Origin: an uncultured bacterium
Lineage (GTDB): Bacteria > Verrucomicrobiota > Kiritimatiellia > RFP12 > CAIWXQ01
Assembly: GCA_903916675.1 (NCBI GenBank)
Contig: CAIWXQ010000041.1
Coordinates: forward strand, 1-64,000
Direction of reading: 5' to 3'
Length of the DNA stretch: 64,000 nt
Of this stretch, positions 15,018 to 24,572 are shown piece after piece. The notes beneath the pieces are model-generated. The model did no database searches, was not told where the DNA came from, and saw only the letters and a program-made list of their open reading frames with translations. The first letter of the stretch is position 1. Each line of letters opens with the position of its first letter. The position numbers and the translations under genes were made by a program.

Positions 15018-17086
15018 ACGAGAAGCAGAACATTTTGGTGGTGGATGACACGCCGAGCGATCTGGAACTCATGGTCAAGACCCTGGCGGCGTCCGGGTAT
15101 GAGGCGCAGTCGGCGACCAGCGGCGAGCAGGCGCTGAGTCTGGCGGCGGCCAGCCGTCCGGATCTGATCCTGCTCGATGTGCGGATGAACGGTATGGACG
15201 GTCTGGAAGTGCTGCGGCAGCTCAAGGCTGGCGAGGCGACGCGGGGCATTCCCGTGATCCTGATCAGCGCGTTCGCCGACACGGCGGACTGGGTGGCCGG
15301 GCTGAAGATGGGCGCTGGTGATTATGTGGGGAAGCCGTTCCGGCGTGAGGAGTTGCTGACACGTGTCCGGACGCATCTGGCGCTACGGCAGGCCCAGCAG
15401 TCGCTGGAGCAGCAGACGGTGGAGTTGCGCGAGAATCTCCAGCTGGCAGAGCGCTCGCGGTTGGCCCTGCTGAGCGTGATGGAGGACCAGAAGCGGGCGC
15501 ACGAGCGGGCCCGGGCGATGAACGAGAAGAGGGAGCAGGATCGGCAGACCATGCTGCAGATGGAGGCGGAGCGCATCCGACTGGCGCTCGCCATTGAACA
15601 GGCGGCGGAGATGGTGCTGATCACCGACACGCAGGGGAGCATCCAGTATGTCAACCCGGCGTTCACGAAGTGTACCGGGTATTCGCGGGAGGAGGCGCTG
15701 GGGCACAACCCGCGCTTTCTTGGCAGCGGAAAACAGGCCCCGGCGTTCTACCGGGAGATGTGGGCGGCCCTGACGCGCGGCGAGGTCTGGCATGGACGCT
15801 TCGTCAACCGGCGCAAGAACGGCTCGCTGTACGAGGAGGACGCTACGATTTCGCCGGTGCGCGACACAGCCGGTCAGGTCGTCAGCTACATTGCACTGAA
15901 GTTGGACGTGACGCACGAGGCGGAGCTCGAAGCACAGCTTCGGCAGTCGCAAAAGGTAGACGCCATCGGGCGTCTGGCCGGCGGCGTGGCGCACGACTTC
16001 AACAACCTGCTCAACGTGATCCTTGGCTACGGCGAAATGCTCCTGCGGCGACCCGACCTTCCGGAGTCGATCCGTCCGCAAATCGTGGCGATCCACCGGG
16101 CTGGCGAGCGCGCTGCGGACGTCACGCGGCAGCTGCTGGCTTTTAGCCGCAAGCAGATTTCCGCGCCGCAGGTGTTCGATCTTAACGAGGCCATTCCAGA
16201 CATGGTCAAGATGATTCGCCGGTTGATCGGCGAGAACATCGACCTGCACCTGAAGGCCTCCACACCGTCCTGTCATGTAATGGCTGATTTCGGACAGCTG
16301 CAGCAGGTGGTGACCAACCTCTGTCTGAACGCCCGCGACGCCATGCCGGACGGCGGGAAGATCACCATCGAGACAAAACAGCTCGTGCGCGACGGCCCGT
16401 GGTTAGGAAATGCGCCCATGCTGTCGCCGGGCAACTACGTGGTGCTGGCGATCAGCGACACCGGCGTCGGCATGACAGACGAGGTCAAGGCGCATCTGTT
16501 CGAGCCGTTCTTCACCACGAAGGAGCTGGGCAAGGGAACAGGGCTGGGGCTGGCCGTGTGCCACGGCATCGTCAAGCAGAGCAAAGGCGAGATCGCCGTG
16601 TACAGCGAGGAGGGCGTAGGCACTACGGTCAAGATCTACCTCCCCTGCGCCGATCCGGCCGCTGCCAGCGTTGCGCCGGAATCGGAGGCCACGGCACTGA
16701 ACGAGTACCGTGGCCGAGGCGAGACGATCCTGCTTGTGGAGGACGAGCCGTCAGTGCGCGAGCTGATCGCCCACGTGCTGACAGGCCTGGGATACCGCGT
16801 GCTGTCCGATCCCAACGGGCAGGCGGCTCTGGCGCGGCTGCAACAGGCGCCTGGCCAGCGGATCGACCTATTGCTGACCGATGTCGTAATGCCCGGCATC
16901 AGCGGCCGCGAAACCGCCACTCGCCTCAAGGAATTCATCCCGTGCCTGAAGACGATTTTCATTTCAGGCTACACCGACGACGCCATTGTGCACCACGGCA
17001 TTCTCGACCCCGGCGTGAATTTCATTCCCAAGCCGTTCGCCTCCGTCCTGCTGGCGCGGCGCGTTCGCGAACTGCTGGACGCATAG
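15014..17086 (+). CDS. hybrid histidine kinase (REC-PAS-HisKA-HATPase-REC)
   Basis: A 690-aa cytoplasmic kinase. An N-terminal receiver (LILLDVRMNGMDG), a coiled coil (about 120-195), a PAS domain (about 195-310), an H-box GGVAHDFNNLLNVILGY with phosphoacceptor His, the ATPase N/G boxes (LCLNARDAMPDGG, GKGTGLGLA) and a C-terminal receiver (LLLTDVVMPGISG) are visible. This H-box type is typical of NtrB-like hybrid kinases. It has no transmembrane segment, so input comes through the receiver, the PAS domain and probably the coupled upstream PAS/GAF protein. Confidence 0.9.
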   Translation: MNEKQNILVVDDTPSDLELMVKTLAASGYEAQSATSGEQALSLAAASRPDLILLDVRMNGMDGLEVLRQLKAGEATRGIPVILISAFADTADWVAGLKMGAGDYVGKPFRREELLTRVRTHLALRQAQQSLEQQTVELRENLQLAERSRLALLSVMEDQKRAHERARAMNEKREQDRQTMLQMEAERIRLALAIEQAAEMVLITDTQGSIQYVNPAFTKCTGYSREEALGHNPRFLGSGKQAPAFYREMWAALTRGEVWHGRFVNRRKNGSLYEEDATISPVRDTAGQVVSYIALKLDVTHEAELEAQLRQSQKVDAIGRLAGGVAHDFNNLLNVILGYGEMLLRRPDLPESIRPQIVAIHRAGERAADVTRQLLAFSRKQISAPQVFDLNEAIPDMVKMIRRLIGENIDLHLKASTPSCHVMADFGQLQQVVTNLCLNARDAMPDGGKITIETKQLVRDGPWLGNAPMLSPGNYVVLAISDTGVGMTDEVKAHLFEPFFTTKELGKGTGLGLAVCHGIVKQSKGEIAVYSEEGVGTTVKIYLPCADPAAASVAPESEATALNEYRGRGETILLVEDEPSVRELIAHVLTGLGYRVLSDPNGQAALARLQQAPGQRIDLLLTDVVMPGISGRETATRLKEFIPCLKTIFISGYTDDAIVHHGILDPGVNFIPKPFASVLLARRVRELLDA

Positions 17087-17128
17087 GCGGCAGGCGAGAT
17101 GCCGGGCGTTTGGGAACGGCTATTCGCC

Positions 17129-18049
17129 TCATGCCAGTAGCAGGCAGGCGACACCGCCGAGTGCGACGAGGGTGGCTAGGATGCGCCCCGGCGCCGGCCG
17201 TTCGCCGTAGCGCAACCACGACATCGGAATCAGGAAGAGCGGCGAGAGCGACGCCAGCGTGGATGCCACGCCCGTGGGCGCGCCCTGTAGCGCGATCATC
17301 GAGAGCCAGATGCCGACCACTGGGCCCGCCGTCACGCCCAGCAACAACCAGGCGAACGCAGCGCGGCTGCGGAAGACGACGCTGGCTTCGCGCGTCTTTC
17401 CGGTAAACACCATGACCCCGCTGCACCAGAGACAGGCGGCGATCACGCGGATCAACGTGGCTGAGAACGGCGGCACTGGCACCGCGGAAAAGTCGTTCAT
17501 CCCGATGCGGGAACTGAGGTAGCCGAAGGCCTGGCAGACCGCGCTGACCACGCTCAGGACGATTCCTGCACGGAACGCGGCGGGTGCGGCCGGCCAGGCT
17601 TCGCGGCCTTTTCGTTCGGCCACCACTAGCGTCACGCCGGCAATGGCCATCGCCAGGCCGCCAACCTGTAACAAGGACAGACGCTCGTGCATCGGAGGGA
17701 GCAGCGCGAACAGTGCGGCGATTGCAGGTGAGAGCGTGGTGATGGTCAGCGTCAGGCGCGGCCCGATCCGATGGATGCCGTGGATGTAAAGCGTGTCGCC
17801 GATGCCGGCGGCAACCACGCCGCTCAGGCAGAGCATGCCGACGGAAGCTGCTGGAACGTCGGCGGGCCAGAAGCTTCCGTACCACGCGAAATGCATTGCG
17901 CTTAGTGGTACGACCGCCAGCGCCAGGCGTACGGCGGCCACTGCGGTCGAATGCATGCGCCGGCTCAGTTCGCCCCAGCAGAAGGCCGCCGCTCCCCAGA
18001 GCAAGGCGGTGGCGATGCCGGCCAGTTCGCTGACGAGAGATGAGTGCAT
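17129..18049 (-). CDS. EamA-family (DMT) transporter
   Basis: A 306-aa membrane protein with about ten hydrophobic helices in two EamA repeats, as in drug/metabolite transporters. The start at 18049 (MHSSLVSELAGIATALLWG) puts the first helix near the N-terminus; the longer frame to 18163 adds an arginine-rich non-membrane lead. The substrate cannot be inferred. It stands alone, convergent with the hybrid kinase gene and separated from the upstream radical SAM gene by a repeat-rich gap. Confidence 0.85.
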   Translation of the reverse strand: MHSSLVSELAGIATALLWGAAAFCWGELSRRMHSTAVAAVRLALAVVPLSAMHFAWYGSFWPADVPAASVGMLCLSGVVAAGIGDTLYIHGIHRIGPRLTLTITTLSPAIAALFALLPPMHERLSLLQVGGLAMAIAGVTLVVAERKGREAWPAAPAAFRAGIVLSVVSAVCQAFGYLSSRIGMNDFSAVPVPPFSATLIRVIAACLWCSGVMVFTGKTREASVVFRSRAAFAWLLLGVTAGPVVGIWLSMIALQGAPTGVASTLASLSPLFLIPMSWLRYGERPAPGRILATLVALGGVACLLLA

Positions 18050-18129
18050 GACGGGTCGGAAAACGCGCAGTGTATCGGAAGGCCGCGTTCTCCGGCCATT
18101 ACAATCGGCGAAACGGATGCGCGACTGCG

Positions 18130-18241
18130 GGACACGAAGGGGAGGATGCAAGCCGAAGAGCACGAAGAATAATTACCGCGCACATGGCGCGCCGAGAGTA
18201 CCCTTCGTGCGCTTCGCATCCCCTTGCTCTTCTTCGTGTCC
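18130..18241. repeat. nested CACGAAG inverted repeats
   Basis: GGACACGAAG (18130-18139) is complementary to CTTCGTGTCC (18232-18241). Inside, GCACGAAG and CTTCGTGC form a second pair, giving four copies of a CACGAAG core in two orientations. It lies at the 3' end of the radical SAM gene and may act as its terminator or be a dispersed intergenic repeat. Confidence 0.55.
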
Positions 18242-19929
18242 TAATGAAACGTCGTTCCCAGCAGCGCTTCCGCCTCGTAGCGCCAGGAGAGATCGAATGC
18301 GCGGCCGCGTGGCAGTTGCACGAACAGGCGGCGCGCGGCGAGACGGCGCACGCCAGAGGGCGAGAGCAGACGGTCAAGCCAGTGCGACGGCAGGTGGCGG
18401 AGCGTGGCGATCAGGAAATCCAGCAGATCAAGCGGCTCCTCGCGCGTCGGCGCAAGCACGAACTGCCAGAGAATGTCTGGCTCGCGCCGCACAGCGTCAC
18501 GGATACGCGCAGCCAGTACCTGTTGCTGCGCGAAGAGATCCTCGCCGCGGAAGAAGAGCGCCTGCCGATTGCCGCTGTGGGCCGGGAATAAATCCGGCAG
18601 ATTCGTGCCGACGAACCGCCGCGTCGGCGAATCGAAGCCGCCCAGTCGTTCCTGCGCCAGGGCCTCGATGGCGGCGAGTTGGCGGCTGTTCAGGCGGTCC
18701 GTGGCCAGCACACGGTAGGGTGGCAGGGGCTGGCTGCGTAGCCGGAGTTCGCGGCAACGGTCGCGCAGCTCCGTGCCGGGGAGCAGAAGCGTTGGCAGGA
18801 ATTGCGGGTGTGCCTTCGGGAAACGGGCAAGGATGTCGAGCGATCGGGAGATGTCTTCCATGCCCTGCCGCGGCAGGCCGTACATAAAATCCATGGTAGG
18901 CCGGATACCGTGGCGCTGCAGCAAGTCGATGCCAGCCATCGTGCGCTCGAGGTTGACGGGGCGATGAATGGCGCGCAGCACGACCGGATCAGTGCTTTGC
19001 ACGCCGACTTCCGCCTCGGCCACGCCCGCCGCCGCCAGGTGCGCGGCGTCTGCCTCCATGAGCGTGTCAGCTCGCAGTTCGACGAAAAACCGTACCTTCC
19101 GATCTGGGTTGGCGTGGCGCATGGCCGCGAGAATGGCGCGAAAATCGGGGTGTGCGTTGAACGTGGGATCCACCAGCCGAATCTCGCGGGCGCCGCGTCG
19201 GCGCAGCGTGCGGATCCGTTGCGTGACCTCCGATGGCGGCAGGCTGCTCCAGCCGGCCCGGCGGATATTGTAGCAGCAGAAGGCGCAGCGCATGGGGCAT
19301 CCGCGGGTGGTTTCCAGGTAGGCCATGCCGTACGCGTCGGGACGGCAGGAGGGGTGGTCGGCAGGCGGAACGAGGTCCCGCAGCGGCCGCACCGGCGCGG
19401 AGCGCGCCCCCCAGCGCGGCTGCCTATCGCGCTGCCACGCGACGGTGCGCCAGTCGGTGGAGGCCTTGCGCCGGAACGCAGAGAGGATGGCGGGAAACAC
19501 CGCCTCGCCTTCGCCGATGACGGCGACATCCACGGCCGGGTGCATGCGTGGGCCAGGTAGGGCGGGGCTGTTCGGAAACAGCAGTGGATGCTCGCGAGCC
19601 ACCTCCGGGCCGCCCACTACGAGGTGCACACGCGGCAGGAGCTTTCGGATTGCAGCCAGCAGGCGCAGCGTGCGTTCGATGTTCCAGAGGTAGAGCGTGG
19701 CGCCAATGGCGTCCGGCCGCAGTGCCGTAATGGCGGCGAGCAGTGCGGCGTTGTCGGCCGTCTCCTGTTCCGTGGGCGTCGGCAGAAGCTCCCATCGCAC
19801 GCCTTCGGAAGAACGGTCTAGCGCGCTCTGCAGGCCGGCGGCGGCGAGCATCACGTTCTCGCCGGGCGTGGTCACGTCCGGATCAAGCCGCGGCAATTGC
19901 AGCAAGAGGAGGTTCTGGCGGGACGGCAT
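18241..19929 (-). CDS. B12-binding-type radical SAM protein
   Basis: A 562-aa protein. The N-terminal about 170 residues resemble a B12-binding Rossmann domain (LVVGGPEVAREHP, VAVIGEGE). The radical SAM domain carries CPMRCAFC (C-x3-C-x2-C) for the 4Fe-4S cluster. A C-terminal domain follows that matches the YgiQ/DUF4080-like class in layout. The start at 19929 (MPSRQNLLLLQ) begins the first beta strand; a longer frame to 20292 overlaps recN and is arginine-rich shadow. It follows recN by 31 bp on the same strand. The substrate is unknown. Confidence 0.85.
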   Translation of the reverse strand: MPSRQNLLLLQLPRLDPDVTTPGENVMLAAAGLQSALDRSSEGVRWELLPTPTEQETADNAALLAAITALRPDAIGATLYLWNIERTLRLLAAIRKLLPRVHLVVGGPEVAREHPLLFPNSPALPGPRMHPAVDVAVIGEGEAVFPAILSAFRRKASTDWRTVAWQRDRQPRWGARSAPVRPLRDLVPPADHPSCRPDAYGMAYLETTRGCPMRCAFCCYNIRRAGWSSLPPSEVTQRIRTLRRRGAREIRLVDPTFNAHPDFRAILAAMRHANPDRKVRFFVELRADTLMEADAAHLAAAGVAEAEVGVQSTDPVVLRAIHRPVNLERTMAGIDLLQRHGIRPTMDFMYGLPRQGMEDISRSLDILARFPKAHPQFLPTLLLPGTELRDRCRELRLRSQPLPPYRVLATDRLNSRQLAAIEALAQERLGGFDSPTRRFVGTNLPDLFPAHSGNRQALFFRGEDLFAQQQVLAARIRDAVRREPDILWQFVLAPTREEPLDLLDFLIATLRHLPSHWLDRLLSPSGVRRLAARRLFVQLPRGRAFDLSWRYEAEALLGTTFH

Positions 19930-19960
19930 GGCGGCAGTGTCGGGTGTCGCAAGACGGGTG

Positions 19961-21637
19961 TCAAGCGGGACAACCGGCGCAGCTCTCGAGCAGCGCCCGC
20001 GCATGGGCCAGTGTGACGGCCGTGGAGTCCTTGCCGCCGAGCATGCGCGCGATCTCCTCCGCGCGCGCCGTCTTCTCCACCGGCAGAATGCTGGCGAACG
20101 TTCGGCCCCCGCGCACTTCCTTACCGACCACGAAATGCCGCTGTCCGCAGGCCGCCACCTGCGGCAAATGGGTGATGCAAAGCACCTGATGGCTCTCGGC
20201 CACGCCGCGCAGCTTGCCGCCGACCGCGCGGCCGACCTCGCCGCCGATGTTGGCATCGATCTCGTCGAACACCAGCACCGGGATGCGGTCATGCCGCGCC
20301 AGCACGGCCTTGACCGCCAGCATCACGCGCGAGATCTCGCCGCTGGAGGCGATGGCGCGCAGCGGCCGCATGGGCTCGCCGGGGTTCGGAGCGAAGCCGA
20401 ACTGCGCCTCGTCCACGCCGCTGGCGCGGGGCGGGCAAGGGAGCAGGTCCACGCCGAAGCCGGCCTTGAGAAAGCCGAGATCGCGCAGCTCCCGGGTGAT
20501 CGCCTGGGCCAGCTTGCCGGAGGCCGCCTGCCGTGCCTGCGAAAGCACGGCGGCTTTGGCTGTCATTTGTTTCTGCGCAGCTGCGATCTCGCGGTCGAGT
20601 CTTTCCAGCCGCTCGCCGCGCGTCAGCAAGTCATCGAGCCGCGTGCGCTGGCGCTCCAGGGTGGCAAGCACGTCTGCGAGCGCGGGACCATACTTGCGTT
20701 TCAGTTTCTGTACTAGTGCCATGCGTTGCTCGAGGTCTTTGAGGCGTCCGGAATCGGTCTCGATGCGCGCGAGGCGGTCGGCGATGGTGCGGCTGAGCTC
20801 CTGGATCTGGACCGCGGCGGACTGCGCCTCCTTCTGCCACGCCGCGGCCTCGGGAAGCAGGCGCGCGAGCTCTGCCAGGCGCTGCTGGACCGCGGCCAAC
20901 GAATCGAACGCCGCGCCCTCGCCGTCGGTCAGCGCTTCGGTCAGCGCGCTGCCGGCCTTCAGGATCGCCTCGGCATTGGCAGCTGCGGCGTGCTCCTGGA
21001 CCAGATCCTCGTCGTCGGCTGGCGTGAGTTTCGCGTTGCCGATTTCGTCCACGATGAAGCGCAGGCGGTCGATCTCTTCGGCGACGTCGGCCGAGTCACC
21101 GCTCAGTTCCGCGCGCCGCTGCTCCAGCACTTGCAGGGCGCGGTAACGCTCCTGATAGGCGTCGCGCGGATTCTGGCAACGGCCGAAGGCGTCGAGCAGT
21201 TCGAGCTGGAAGGCGGGATCGAGGAGCGACTGGTGGTCGTACGGCCCGTGGATATCCACCAGCAGGTCGCCGATTTTGCGCAGGGTCTGGGCTGTGGTCG
21301 GCGCGTCGTTCAGCAGGCAGCGTCCCGCGCCGGCGGCGGAGACGGTGCGGCGCACGATGAGCGTGCCATCCTCGCAGACCGGCAGGCCAGCCTCGGATAG
21401 CACGGCGTCCACGTCAACGGGGTTGGCCAGTTCAAACGTTGCCTCCACCAGCGCCTCGCTGGCGCCGCTGCGCAGCAGCGTTTTGTCTGCGCGGCCGCCG
21501 AGGATCAGGTCCAGAGCGCCGATCAGGACGGACTTTCCGGCGCCAGTCTCGCCGGTGATGACGTTCAGCCCTTCGCCGAAGGCGACGTGCGCCTCCTCGA
21601 CGATGGCCAGATTCTGTACGCGGAAGTGGCGGAGCAT
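19961..21637 (-). CDS. recN: DNA repair protein RecN
   Basis: A 558-aa SMC-like ATPase, close to the usual 550 aa. Walker A is ITGETGAGKSVLIGAL near residue 30, a long coiled coil fills about 160-370, and the signature SGEISRVMLAVKA plus Walker B VLVFDEIDANIGG lie in the C-terminal ATPase half. RecN holds DNA ends during double-strand break repair. No obvious copy of the 14-bp operator seen near the LexA-like gene lies upstream. Confidence 0.95.
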   Translation of the reverse strand: MLRHFRVQNLAIVEEAHVAFGEGLNVITGETGAGKSVLIGALDLILGGRADKTLLRSGASEALVEATFELANPVDVDAVLSEAGLPVCEDGTLIVRRTVSAAGAGRCLLNDAPTTAQTLRKIGDLLVDIHGPYDHQSLLDPAFQLELLDAFGRCQNPRDAYQERYRALQVLEQRRAELSGDSADVAEEIDRLRFIVDEIGNAKLTPADDEDLVQEHAAAANAEAILKAGSALTEALTDGEGAAFDSLAAVQQRLAELARLLPEAAAWQKEAQSAAVQIQELSRTIADRLARIETDSGRLKDLEQRMALVQKLKRKYGPALADVLATLERQRTRLDDLLTRGERLERLDREIAAAQKQMTAKAAVLSQARQAASGKLAQAITRELRDLGFLKAGFGVDLLPCPPRASGVDEAQFGFAPNPGEPMRPLRAIASSGEISRVMLAVKAVLARHDRIPVLVFDEIDANIGGEVGRAVGGKLRGVAESHQVLCITHLPQVAACGQRHFVVGKEVRGGRTFASILPVEKTARAEEIARMLGGKDSTAVTLAHARALLESCAGCPA

Positions 21638-21652
21638 GGCGGGGGGGAGAGG

Positions 21653-21700
21653 GTCATTGGTCAGCAGTCATTGGTCATTGGAGAATATCGAATATCGAAC
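21653..21700. repeat. short direct repeats upstream of recN
   Basis: GTCATTGGTCA occurs at 21653-21663 and 21667-21677. GAATATC then repeats twice, ending in GAATATCGAAC (21690-21700). The exact reverse complement of that 11-mer occurs at 45574-45584, also intergenic. Confidence 0.5.
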
Positions 21701-21746
21701 CGGGAAAGTCGAGAGTTGATCGTGAGAATGCCATATCGGCGTGGCA

Positions 21747-22409
21747 TCAGGCGTCCATTCGGGACACATAGCGCAAAATCCAATAGTATTGCAGAAACTC
21801 GACTTTCACGTCTGTCGCCAGGCCGTCCACAGCGGCGAACAACTCCGCCTTTGTTGGAAAATTCTTGCGTACCTCATGCGTGCTGCCGTCGGCCAGTTTC
21901 CGGACCTGATACGTGTTGCCTTGTTCGTCGGTGCGCGAAACGGGCGTGCTGCTGCCCTCGACATAGGCATTGTCGATAAACGTAACTCCGGCCCCGGATG
22001 AAAGCGCGTGGTGGAATCCCTGCAGGAAACTCCGAAGTCCCGCTTTCGGAATGTGCGACCACCAGAAGCCCGAAAAGCCGCCGGTGAATCGACGTGGCAG
22101 CATGGACAACGCGTACGCATCCGCGCGTTGGAACGTGACACGCTGCCGGTTGCCGGGCTTGCTGCGGGCGATGGCCAGGGCCTCCTCATTGATGTCAATG
22201 GCAAACACCGACGCTGCCGACCTCGCCAGAACCTTCGTCCAGTATCCCGTGCCGCAGGCGATTTCCAGGACATCCGTGCCGGAGAATTCGGTTTCGACCA
22301 GATTACGCAACTGCCGCAGATCGGCCTGACGCTCCGGCTTGCGGTAAATGCGCTCGTACTCCGCTGCACGCTCGGCGTAGTAACTAACCATGGAGGAGTC
22401 GATACTCAT
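21747..22409 (-). CDS. SAM-dependent class I methyltransferase
   Basis: A 220-aa soluble protein. The SAM-binding motif I is VLEIACGTGYWT, followed by an acidic strand end AIDINEEAL and the RADAYAL region. The start at 22409 (MSIDSSMVSYYAERAAEYERIY) is typical of this family; the frame to 22715 adds unrelated sequence over the next gene. Substrate unknown. Confidence 0.85.
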   Translation of the reverse strand: MSIDSSMVSYYAERAAEYERIYRKPERQADLRQLRNLVETEFSGTDVLEIACGTGYWTKVLARSAASVFAIDINEEALAIARSKPGNRQRVTFQRADAYALSMLPRRFTGGFSGFWWSHIPKAGLRSFLQGFHHALSSGAGVTFIDNAYVEGSSTPVSRTDEQGNTYQVRKLADGSTHEVRKNFPTKAELFAAVDGLATDVKVEFLQYYWILRYVSRMDA

Positions 22410-22470
22410 GCGTGCGATTGGATGGGCAACATGGTTTTCCGGCCCAGCGCAGAATCCAGGCGCGGGGGAT

Positions 22471-23487
22471 TCAGCCACGTGGTTTCTGGAATCTGCAAAG
22501 CGGGTTTCCCTGCGCGAGGCAGGCGATGGCGGTGAGCTGTTGGCTGGCATCGCGCAGGTCGGCGGTTTCGCGCGGCGAGTGGTTGCCAATGGTGGCCAGC
22601 AGCAGTGGCAGCACGGGACAGGCCAGCCCCAGGTGCGGGAAAGCTCGTGCATCGGTGCCGCTGAAGTTGTAAACCTCGGTCTGGAGCGGCACGTGGGCGG
22701 CCGCAAGGATAACACGCACCTGGTCGCGCCGGGCCGGACTCAGCAGCACGGAGGCATCGCTGAGCGTCAGCACCGGGCCTTGGCCCAGGCGCACATTTTG
22801 GCCCGGCGCCTCGTAGGTGGCATCCACAACAATGACAAGGTCGGGCTGCACCTGCCGAGCCAGCACGGAGGCGCCGAAGCCGCCGAACTCCTCACAGGCC
22901 GTGGCGCCGAGCACGACATGGTAGCGGCTCTTCCAGCCAGCGAGACGGGGCGCCAGCTCGGCCAGGATCCAGCACCCGAGGCGGTTGTCGAGGAAAGGTG
23001 CCACGATGCGATCGCCTTCGCGCGCCGGTGCGCAGGCGAAGCAGACGCGGTCGCCATGGTCTAGGTCTGGCGGCAGCGCAGCGCCCGCGGCCGGCTCGCA
23101 GGAATAATCAAATTCACCGCGGGATTCTTTATTCCTGCGGATGACGACGGTGTATTTGCCGCTGCGCGTCTTGAGTACGCCGGCCGTGCAGCGTGCGGCA
23201 AAGGCCGCGCCGCCGAGGCGTGTGAGGCCGGCTGCGGGCTTGCGCGCGCCGGGCGCGGGGAGGCGGTCCACGGCAAAGCCGGGCGAATCCATGTGCGCGG
23301 TCACCAGCAGGATGGGTTTACGGCCGCCGCGGCGAGGGAGAGCGGCGGAGACAGCGAAGTCGCCGTGGCGCAGCACGCGCAGCCCGGCGGCGCGCCAGTG
23401 GCGTTCCAGCACGGCACGCACTTCGGCCTCATCGCCGGGGGTGCTGTGGCAGGCGAGCAGTTCCTGTAATGTGCGGGGATCAGGCAT
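22471..23487 (-). CDS. M42-family metallo-aminopeptidase
   Basis: A 338-aa dinuclear-metal peptidase. Expected metal ligands and catalytic residues are present in order: VTAHMDSPG, APFLDNRLGC, TACEEFGGFGA (Glu-Glu), VIVVDATY and ATIGNHSPRE. The family includes tetrahedral cytoplasmic aminopeptidases (FrvX/TET). The start overlaps the stop of the AI-2E-family gene by 8 bp, placing it last in the 27.3-22.5 kb operon. Confidence 0.85.
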   Translation of the reverse strand: MPDPRTLQELLACHSTPGDEAEVRAVLERHWRAAGLRVLRHGDFAVSAALPRRGGRKPILLVTAHMDSPGFAVDRLPAPGARKPAAGLTRLGGAAFAARCTAGVLKTRSGKYTVVIRRNKESRGEFDYSCEPAAGAALPPDLDHGDRVCFACAPAREGDRIVAPFLDNRLGCWILAELAPRLAGWKSRYHVVLGATACEEFGGFGASVLARQVQPDLVIVVDATYEAPGQNVRLGQGPVLTLSDASVLLSPARRDQVRVILAAAHVPLQTEVYNFSGTDARAFPHLGLACPVLPLLLATIGNHSPRETADLRDASQQLTAIACLAQGNPLCRFQKPRG

Positions 23488-24571
23488 GCGGCGGGTTGGG
23501 CGTTTCCGTCTCGGCCCCCGGCACAGGAGGTCCCCGGCGGATCAGGAACTCGTGCAGCAGCCCGTAGCCGGCGGCCAGCAGTGTGGGGCCGACAAAAATG
23601 CCGATGAACCCGAATGCCAGGACGCCGCCCATGGCGCCGAGGAAAACCAGCACAAAGGGGAGGCGGGATTCGCGGCTGATCAGATAGGGGCGCAGGAAGT
23701 GATCGATTCCGCTGACGACCAGCAGCCCCCAGACGCCCATGAAGATTGCCAGACCGATCTGCTGATGGACGGCCAGCCAGACCGTGACCGGAATCCAGAC
23801 CAGCGGCGGGCCGAACGGCAACAGTGCCAGCACGAACGTGAACAGCCCCAGCAACAGCGGCGCGGGCGCGCCGACAATCACGAACCCGACCGTGGCCAGC
23901 ACGCCCTGCACCAGCGCGGTGCCGAGGAAGCCGTACACCACACTGCGGATGGTGTTGCCGGTCACGCGCACGAGATGCTGGCTGTATTCGCCGAGCACAT
24001 GCTTGCCCATGGTGGCGACCTGCGCGACGAGGCGATCACCGTCGCGGTAGAAGAAGAACGCGACGAACACGCTGATGCCGAGGTGCACCAGCCCCACGAT
24101 AAAGCTCCGGCTCAGGTGCAGCAGATCGCCCTTGGCGTGGTCCATGACCATCTTCACGAACGAGTGGCTCTTCTCGCTGTCCGCCGCAATGGCGGCCCAG
24201 TTAGTCTGCAGCCAGTCGCCGGCCATCGGGATGCGGCCGATCCAATCCGGCGGCGGGGGGAGGCCGTTGAGGTTGGCTGTGTGGACGTAGGAGAAGAGCG
24301 CGGCGATGTTTTCGTCCAGGGTCAGGGCCGCCAGGAGAAACGGCAGCAGCATGACCACCACGATCAGCGCGGTCATGAGCGAGGCGGCCAGCGTGCGGCG
24401 GCCGCCGCAGAGGCGCTCGACGCGCACGTGCAGTGGCCAGGTGGCGAAGCAGATGATCGCCGCCCAGAGTATGGAAGAGAGGAACGGCGCCACCACGAGA
24501 AGGCACCCCGCTGCGATCAGCGCCAGCAGCGCCAGCCCGGCGCCGAGTTCCACGCGTTTGGTCAGTTCCAT
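23480..24571 (-). CDS. AI-2E family transporter / permease
   Basis: A 363-aa membrane protein with N-terminal paired helices, a middle amphipathic region and a C-terminal helix bundle (LVWIPVTVWLAV, FGFIGIFVGPTLLAAGYGL), as in the AI-2E/PerM family. The start at 24571 (MELTKRVELGAG) lies one base after the era stop; the longer frame overlaps era. Family members export AI-2 or act as ion antiporters; the role here is not determinable. Confidence 0.85.
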   Translation of the reverse strand: MELTKRVELGAGLALLALIAAGCLLVVAPFLSSILWAAIICFATWPLHVRVERLCGGRRTLAASLMTALIVVVMLLPFLLAALTLDENIAALFSYVHTANLNGLPPPPDWIGRIPMAGDWLQTNWAAIAADSEKSHSFVKMVMDHAKGDLLHLSRSFIVGLVHLGISVFVAFFFYRDGDRLVAQVATMGKHVLGEYSQHLVRVTGNTIRSVVYGFLGTALVQGVLATVGFVIVGAPAPLLLGLFTFVLALLPFGPPLVWIPVTVWLAVHQQIGLAIFMGVWGLLVVSGIDHFLRPYLISRESRLPFVLVFLGAMGGVLAFGFIGIFVGPTLLAAGYGLLHEFLIRRGPPVPGAETETPNPPHA

Positions 24572-24572
24572 G

